From positions 217,225,290 through 217,289,289 of the forward strand of contig CM060990.1 of the NCBI GenBank assembly GCA_030765065.1: a DNA stretch of 64,000 nt, written 5' to 3'. The notes below the pieces were generated by a model. That model was not told the DNA's origin and did not search any database. It worked only from the letters and a program-made list of their open reading frames with translations. The position numbers and the translations under genes are program-made. This stretch comes from Deroplatys truncata. Lineage: Eukaryota; Arthropoda; Insecta; Mantodea; Mantidae. Shown piece after piece: positions 57,178-64,000 of this stretch (position 1 is its first letter; every line of letters starts with the position of its first letter).

Positions 57178-59640
57178 AAATGGCTTCCGATGGATGTGGT
57201 CCACAACATAGGAGCTTAATTGCATCCAGAAACATTGCAGAAATAGCAACATACAGCCGAAGTGACTTCAGTTCTGGCTCCTCAGACTTGTATGAGCCTA
57301 AAGAATGGGAAGAGCCTACTAGTGGAGGCAAGTTTTGCAATATATTTTACATAAATATGTTTGGTTTGAGGTTATGAAGAACAGGTATTCGTTTGCCAAA
57401 ATGGGCCAAGCTTCTGGCATGTGTATACAGGACAGTCACAGCCACTCTTGTTTTGAGAGCCAGTGTTACCATACTTGATTCATTGTATCCCAAGAATAAA
57501 TACTTTAGTTGTGCAGGTTCACAAACAGAGGTCGTTGTGGTGCTATCTGTGGAGTTGGTCCGCTTTGGCAAATTTCCATTGCAAAATAATAATTGTTAAC
57601 TTACAGGTATTTTCTATAACTTCTTCAGAGTCAGAAAATATAAATGCAGAACAACAATGTAGCACTAACGAAAAGGAAATTAACGAGCAGAAGAAAGAGG
57701 AAAAAGAATGTAGCACCCAAATTCAGTCCCATTAAAAAGAAGAAAGAGGAGCTTACAAAGTGGAAGAAAACCATCAGGAAGCAGAACCAGAGGAAAGGCA
57801 TACACAGCTGTCAAAGGAAGAATAGTTCCTGGAAAACTCTTCATAGACTGCGAGTGCAAATGTTTGAGGAAGTGTCATACTAAAGTGTCAAAAGATGATA
57901 GGAAAGCATTTTTGGTCAGTTTTATGACATTCTTGGGCAACACAAACAGCACGGATTATTGGCTCTCTAAAATGCCAAGGTATTAGCCACAGATGAGTAA
58001 CAACTGAAGGCATTCCTTCAAGAAACCTCGGCCAATAATACTTCATATGGTCATCTACAATAGGAGGCATTGAGGTATGCAAAGACATGTATATAAAAGT
58101 ATTGCAAGTAAGCAGTGCTAAAATTCATAGGGCACATCTGAAGGCTAAGACAGGTACATTAAAAGATCAGCGAGGAGTGCATGAACTACACAATAAAAGT
58201 TCCTCCAGTACTGTAAATCTTATTAGAGAACACATTGAAAGCTTCCCTGCAGTTTATAGCTATTATACCAGGAAAGATTACAATAAAAAGTGCTTGAGTA
58301 CTAATCTAAATTTGAATTTAACGTACAGGCTATTTGTTGAAAACATTAAACAGGAGGGTTGTGTTCAGAAGATATCTTGTCAATTGCTGTACGAGAAAGT
58401 CTTCAGACATGACTTCAATTTAAGCTTTTGTTCCCCCAAAAAGGATACATGCCACACATGCGATTCTGTGAAAATTCAAATTCAATCAGCAGCTGAAGGC
58501 AGTATTCTTCCTGATAATGTTGCACAGTTGAAGGGAAAGCTATAACTTCATCACTGTAAAGCAGAGCATGCAAGAGATGCTATGAAGAATGATGAATTGA
58601 TGAGTAAATCTGACAATGGACCCAGTGTGATATCATTCGACATGTAGAAGGTAATGCCTTTACCTCGCTTAACCACTAGCAAAGTCTACTACATAAGACA
58701 GGTGTCTTATTTCAATGTAGGAATACATGACTTTTGCTCTAATAAGGACACTGTGCATCTATGGAATGAGAAGAGAAGCACCCAAGGGTGCACAAGAGAT
58801 AGGCATCTTAAAATACCTGAAGAGTCATGACACTAAAGAAACGCTAATAGCATGGTCAGACAGCTGCAGTGGTCGGAATAGAAATTTAAATTTCAAGGTG
58901 GCCTGTTTCTGGATGTATGTGGTCCAGTCTCCTGAGATAAGGATTAAAGAAGTTATCCACAAGTTCACTGAACCAGGACATTCTTACCTATCTAATGACT
59001 GTGCATTTGGAACTATAGGGAGAAAACTTATCACTCAGAGATCTTTGTTCCATCACAGTAGCATGGCATAATTACAAGTGCAAGAGTGAGGAAAACTACC
59101 TTTGAAATAAGTGTTATGGAAACAGAAGATTTCAAATCCACTGAAATTCTGCAGCAAAATCTTGTTAATCATAAAATGAGTGACTCAGATGACAAAGTTG
59201 AATGGCTTAAGATGAAAGAAATGAGATTTACAAAAGAAAAGCCTTGCATAATGGAATACAAATACACTCACAATGTGGACTATAAATACTTTTCAGTAAA
59301 CTTCAATAAAAGACTTAAGGGCAGACCAACAAACCTGGGTGAACTTGATCTTCCAGTACTCTACCCCAAGGGGAGACCTCTTAAGTGAAGACAAGCTTAA
59401 AGATGTGAAAAGTCTACTGAAGTACATCCCTCCAGTATACCATTCATTTTATGACAATCATACGTGCTAGTAATGAAAGTATACAGGACATCACTTTTGA
59501 ACATGATTGTAGTGACAATACCTGTGAGTTTATATTACCAGGCATATTAGCTGATGTATTTTGTTAATTTGTATTAGTTCATTCATGTTTGTAATGTCTA
59601 CTTGTGAATCAATAAACATGCTCGTATTCTAAAATAAACC
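57178..59640 (+). pseudogene. Unnamed DDE-like family ('family Y'), better-preserved copy
   Basis: It lies inside the hAT element, on the opposite strand. An N-terminal acidic and lysine-rich part (57600-57880) precedes HRAHLKAKTGTLKDQRGVHE and IREHIESFPAVYSYYTRKDY (58087-58545 frame), then FNLSFCSPKKDTCHTCDSVK. After breaks comes VISFDMXKVMPLPRLTTSKV (stop at X), then LIAWSDSCSGRNRNLNFKVA (about 58850) and FTEPGHSYLSNDCAFGTIGR, which look like D/H catalytic-type blocks. RLKGRPTNLGELDLPVLYPK closes it (59388). I know the family only as repeated, unnamed proteins in arthropods and cnidarians. A transposase role is inferred from copy number and D/H motifs. The ends are not mapped. Confidence 0.6.
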
Positions 59641-60213
59641 AAATCTTTTGTATGCCAAAATGAACCATATCCCAAAATTTTTAAAAAAATTAACATAATT
59701 CTGAACGGGAAGGTCCTGTATGGCTCCTGAAAGTATAAAGAGAAAAGTGTAACTGTGTAAATTGTCAGTACAAAATACTAGAAATAAGAGTATCATAGAT
59801 TTTTAAATTTAACTAACTTTAACCCTTAATTTCTCAGATTGTTTCCTTTGGCACTTAGTTCGATATGACATGTGACCACCCATTTCCACCATCTCAAACG
59901 CATTGGTATGTGATTTGAATTAAGTTTAGAAACAGTGGCATTCTCTCTTATATTTGAAATTTCATCAAAAAGGGTTGTTCACATACTTCTTTCCTTGTGT
60001 ATTTAAGTTCAAAATCTAAGCACCTCTGGACATCGTTCCATCCATTCAAATTTGGAACTAAGACTTGTCCAACTTAATACATTAGATTCAGAAAAATGAC
60101 AAATCCAGTGATCTAAATACTGCAAGAAAGTAGAGTGAAATTTTTCTACATTTCTTTTGAAATTTTTCAAGTGCATCCAGTTTTGTCTGAACACCTTAGG
60201 GTATAAACACACA

Positions 60214-61545
60214 GGGTGGTGTGCACCAATCCAGAGTAAGCTCTACTTCCATAGTAAACTACTATTAAAGCCAGCACTTGATGACTTCCACATGAGAATA
60301 AACTGCTTCTGAAGTATTTTACTCCTTTTAGATACTCCCAGAGTAAATTACTACACAAGTAAATGTTGGAGAGCACTGTCATGTAGTATGTTACTATAGA
60401 AGTAAATAGAGCACAATGTAGGTTAGAATTTACTCTCTTGACTTGGTTGGAGTAACTACCTGTCGATTGAACTACAATACCATGTATTTGGAGGAGGATA
60501 TTTTGACATGTTCATGGATTACTTTACATTGATCTCGATTAAGAAAACAACAGGAATGCAATAGTGTGTATAGTACGGTTAAAGTGAGATCCATTTGATA
60601 ATTGTACAGAGGGAGAGGGGGAGAGAGAGAGAGTGTGCGTGCGTGCGTGCGTGCGTGCGCGTGTGCAAGGAAAGCTTTGATACCTATTAGGAAGGAATCG
60701 TTTATATTCCTTTTGAACCTACTTGTAGAGCATTTACAACAAAACCCATGACAGGAATTCAACTTCATCACCCAAACTGTAAGTCTTATGCATCCTATGA
60801 GTGTTTTGTGCTGGAACATTTCATCAGATAGTTAGAGGTGAACTTTTAAATGTTCACTGTATGCCTGCTGGTTGTATCATTCATTGCATTGTTAGAGTGC
60901 TTTAGAGGTTAAGAGCAAGTTAAATAAATATACATGACTGTTCAGAAAATAAAAGGCAATTCTTCTTCATTTTTGCAGGTTTCCCACATATTGTGGGAAT
61001 AATTGACTGCACATATGTTCCTATTTTGTGTCCATCGGGTGAAAATGTTGAACTTTACTGAAATTGGAAAGGGTATTTCTCCATCAACATGCAAGTGATC
61101 TGTGATGCAAATATGAAGATTAAGAACATTGTTTCCAAAGAATTACAAGCTGCTCTTCAGTTTATTTCCTGTCGCTCGGAGCATTAAACTCATCCATCAC
61201 GACTTTCCAGGCATTTCTCTTCCACATATTTACATGTTTTTTGCACTCTATATTGTTTAAATGGATTTTTGTTATCTCTACCAACATTTGCCTCTTTCGC
61301 TGATGCTTCCACCCCTTTTTCTATCACACGTAACATTATCTATGATCACTTCAAGTAAATTGCACAAACGAAACAATACTCCAGGAGTAATGAGCTCTTA
61401 CTTCAGTAGTTGTAACTAAGAATAAATTGTAATTGAGCTCTCCAATGTTATTTCCAGAGTAAATTGCTCCTGTAGTAACCTACTTCTGTAGTAGACTTCT
61501 TTATTAAATGTTACTCCTGAAGTAATTTACTCCAATATGCTGCCC
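60214..61545 (+). mobile_element. PIF/Harbinger transposon relic
   Basis: Ends: GGGTGGTGTGCACCAATCC (60214) and, mirrored, GGGCAGCATATTGGAGTAA (61545), both followed by (G/A)AGTAA-rich subterminal repeats. The flanks carry a 3-bp ACA duplication (60211-60213 and 61546-61548), as expected for this superfamily, which makes 3-bp duplications. The coding remnant at 60979-61150 reads GFPHIVGIIDCTYVPILCPS, then GYFSINMQVICDANMKI, matching the first DDE_4 block of HARBI1-like transposases. The rest of the protein is deleted or decayed. Confidence 0.85.
60607..60666. repeat. Compound (GA)n/(GTGC)n microsatellite
   Basis: A GA run passes into GTGC tetranucleotides within the Harbinger relic. Confidence 0.95.
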
Positions 61546-63199
61546 ACAGTCTAACCATCTAAGATTTTGTTTCTCAGACTTTCAAGCAATTTGCACACAT
61601 CTAATGTAGTAAGATGTTCCTCAAGTAACTGTATGACGTGAAAAACCGTGGCTTGGCTACATGTAAAATGTAACCACACCTCGTACAAAGGATTTTCAAA
61701 AAATTCTTTAATTACAGTTGGACACCGGTCTTGTGACTTAAAAAGGATTTCAGGGCAGGATACAGCTTCAACATCCATTCAGTTGAAGGAAACAGAAAGC
61801 CACCTTGTCCTACTGTAACCAAGTCCTTTAGCAATCAGTATCTACAAAATTGCAAAATTCCACAATCCTGCCAAGGAGGCTTCGCATACAGTGTATATAT
61901 GAAACTAGGAATAAATCTTCTGTACCACACTTTCAAGGCAAATTAGAAGACAATCCACTGCAGTTTGTATAGTATTGTTAACAATGTGAGCACTGCAACC
62001 TACTCCAATACTACCACTACTTCTACTCTCTTGAGTGATTTCTGAACCATTGAATACACATTAGTGTATCCTTTTCTAGATGAACCACCAAGGTTTGTAT
62101 TAATCTTATCTGCAAAAGCCCAACTACTTTATTTGAAGCTGACGATCCAATAGTTTTAGCACATAAGGGAAACAATACCTGCAGCTACTCCTAACATTTA
62201 TTGAAAGTCTAAACCCTTCACTTGTACTCTATACTTGTAATAAAGATAATGAACCACAAGGGAGAAAAGTTTTGCTGAATTGTGGTTTGATGAATCTGTG
62301 TACACAGTAACATAATTAACTTTTTCCAAATCCTTTTTCACTTCTTAAATGGCAAATGGACTGATCACGTTAGTAATGATAGCCTCACATTTTGTCTTAG
62401 CACTGGGATATTTCGATTCAGAACACTTCTGTAATGGTTTAGAAGTGCAGTCTCTTGAGCAAAATGTTTGCATATGTTGAACAGTGTAAAATGTGAAACT
62501 GCCTTCAGAAGCTGCCAGTTTCTGTTCAGTTGTCCCCAGTTCGGTGTCTCGGAAGAAAGATGTCAAAGATGAACTGGATGCAGCAGCATTATCAGCAAGT
62601 TTGGTTTCATTGTCTGCACATTTCAATTTCACTTCTATTGCCATTCAATATTGAAAACAGCACTGAACATTTTGTACAGTACAGATTACTATTAGACTTA
62701 TTTTCAACAGTAAATGGATAAAGACATTGAAACTCGGCATTCAAAACATGTTTCCCTTTTACTTTTAGCATTGTTATTACACTTAAAACCTAAACCTTAC
62801 TACAGACTGATGTGATTATCACATGTTATTGCTAGCTACAACACTGCTCTACTTCGTTGTAGTTAAAACAAACAGGAACAGACCAGAACTGGAAGTCAAA
62901 GATGATTGATTGTATGGTTGGTTTTGGTTTGTACATGTGTGACAATACACTGTAACATGTACTCTTTGCACATTGTCTGCATTTCTTCTATCATCAATTT
63001 TGGTTTGAATGACAGTCTGCAAGTGCTTTTAAATAAAATTCAATGTTGCAGGATATTCTTTGAAAGCTGAACACTCTTCAAAAGCACAATACTTTTGTGA
63101 TTTTAAAGTCTATATGGAGTTGCAGGATAAGGTGTTAAATAAAAAAGTATCCTGCGAAATGCAGGACATCTGGCCACCTTAGGTGTAAGTATTACAAAA

Positions 63200-63960
63200 T
63201 TGGCTCAGTAATTAATCTAAATGATGAGTGTTCAGTGTTGTAGTCTACTTTATGCATTGATATGTTTAATACAGGAAGACCCAATGAACTATGAACCAGC
63301 TGTGGTGTTTTTCCAGTTCTCGATGGCAGCGGAAATTGCCGTCTGCAGCTATCATAGTGGGCAGATGCAATCATACAGCAAATCCTGTAACCATGTTTAA
63401 AGGCTTTACTTACCAGCATTATGAAAGGAGGTGCTGAAACTGGCCACGGTCTTTGTCCGTATATTTTTGGCACCTCTTTAAGGAACTATCCATCACTCGC
63501 TGTAGCTCACATCGCAAAATGCTGGCAATTTCCTGGCAGATATTCTGTTTTAATTCTTCCAGGGTGTTGGGTTTGTCTTGTATATTTTATGATTTGATTT
63601 ACGCTGGAGATAAAAGTAGTAGGGGGTTAGGTCAGAGGACTGAGGGGGGCTCACAAATCTTTACTAATAATTCTGTCTTCTTCAAACTCACTTTCAATTG
63701 TTCTTGTCAAAATATTGGATGTATGGCCTGTGGTAGTCTTGTTGGAAAAAGGCAAAGACATGGTACCTGTCAGTACTCTAAAAATCGGATGTAAAAATTG
63801 TGTTCATGTGCATGGGGATGTCAACTGTTGCCTTGAAAAAAATGGACCCTATAATTTGTATTCTGAGCTCCAGTAACAATTATTTTGTGTATAACATATC
63901 AATGAAAGGTGAACCAGACGTCCAGAAAAATCTTAATATGGGTTCAATTCTCATTGTATA
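63200..63960 (-). mobile_element. Tc1/mariner-type transposon relic
   Basis: On the - strand there is a decayed GPFFSRQQLTS-like block (about 63840), FSNKTTTGHTSN-like sequence (about 63740, second D region), an APLS-LTYYFYL block (63640), then NPTLEELKQNICQEIASIL and LQRVMDSSLKRCQKYTDKD (63570-63450). It is the same family as the copies at 50.1-51.1 kb and 52-53 kb, with its own substitutions. The 3' non-coding tail (63250-63420) also matches that family. It abuts the hAT end. The far edge may lie outside the window. Confidence 0.75.
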
Positions 63961-64000
63961 CACTATTGAGACTCCACTCACATGTGTGCCTACATACAGG

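Larger units (their letters stand above)
56285..63181 (-). mobile_element. hAT transposon carrying a Harbinger and another element
   Basis: The ends read TAGGGTGACCAGA (56285) and, mirrored, TAAGGTGGCCAGA (63181). Flanks GATGTAAG (56277-56284) and GGTGTAAG (63182-63189) match at 7 of 8 bases. On the - strand the transposase reads MQTFCSRDCTSKPLQKC (62470), AKTKCEAIITNVISPFA (62400), VTVYTDSSNHNSAKLFSLV (62300), GGSSRKGYTNVYSMV (62080), then VIKEFFENPLYEVWLHFTCS (61700), FLQYLDHWICHFSESNVLSW (60130) and, past the second insert, CLPDTNAPTERVFSIMKNLW (56930), the hAT dimerisation block. Stops are frequent, so it is dead. The order is kept across both inserts, which shows one original copy. Confidence 0.87.

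Overview
The window is eukaryotic nuclear DNA, very probably from an insect with a large, AT-rich, transposon-filled genome. Two spliced exons encode the animal mitochondrial succinate dehydrogenase flavoprotein, with canonical AG and GT borders. Around them lie tRNA-derived SINEs, 2A-bearing LINEs, Penelope-like elements, Ty3/Gypsy LTR elements, and hAT, piggyBac, Tc1/mariner, pogo and Harbinger transposons. The species cannot be told from this sequence. A polyneopteran or hemipteran is a guess.

The only host gene I can support is SdhA: exons at 12850-13168 and 49364-49650 on the + strand, separated by a 36.2 kb intron. The upstream transit-peptide exon and the downstream exons are not seen. 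Nearly everything else is mobile DNA, mostly broken and repeatedly nested.

Layout: 1-11.4 kb holds a pogo/Jerky-like transposase in two pieces (1-590 and 9596-11370). Between them lie a GTF2I-repeat-type hAT relic (1490-3400) and an unnamed multi-copy gene family that is split by a nearly full-length LINE (about 4050-8440). 13.8-17.7 kb is a hAT transposon with perfect 8-bp target duplications, carrying a LINE (15-bp duplication) and a SINE (14-bp duplication). 17774-21650 is an internally deleted Gypsy-like LTR element (AACT duplication). 23.0-24.5 kb is a Penelope relic. 24882-33860 is a complete 9.0 kb Ty3/Gypsy element with intact gag and pol and near-identical LTRs, inserted into a Tc1/IS630-type transposase relic (AAAT duplication). 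35.7-38.8 kb is a Penelope-like element followed by a palindrome of two Penelope 3' ends. 41.8-48.6 kb has a 3'-deleted LINE, a SINE, a Tc1-like element, a MITE and a relic of an unnamed DDE-like family. 50.0-55.7 kb has a SINE, a mariner and a piggyBac, the last interrupted by a palindromic mariner derivative and a LINE. 56285-63181 is a second hAT carrying a Harbinger and a second member of the unnamed DDE-like family. The window ends in another mariner relic.

Only the 9 kb Gypsy element looks potentially functional: both ORFs are intact and the LTRs differ at about five sites over 954 bp. The target-site duplications let much of the insertion order be read directly. The main points of biological interest are the 2A-like motif in the LINE ORF1, the PBS-like sequence embedded in the Gypsy LTR, the two independent palindromic element derivatives, and the unnamed transposase-like families.
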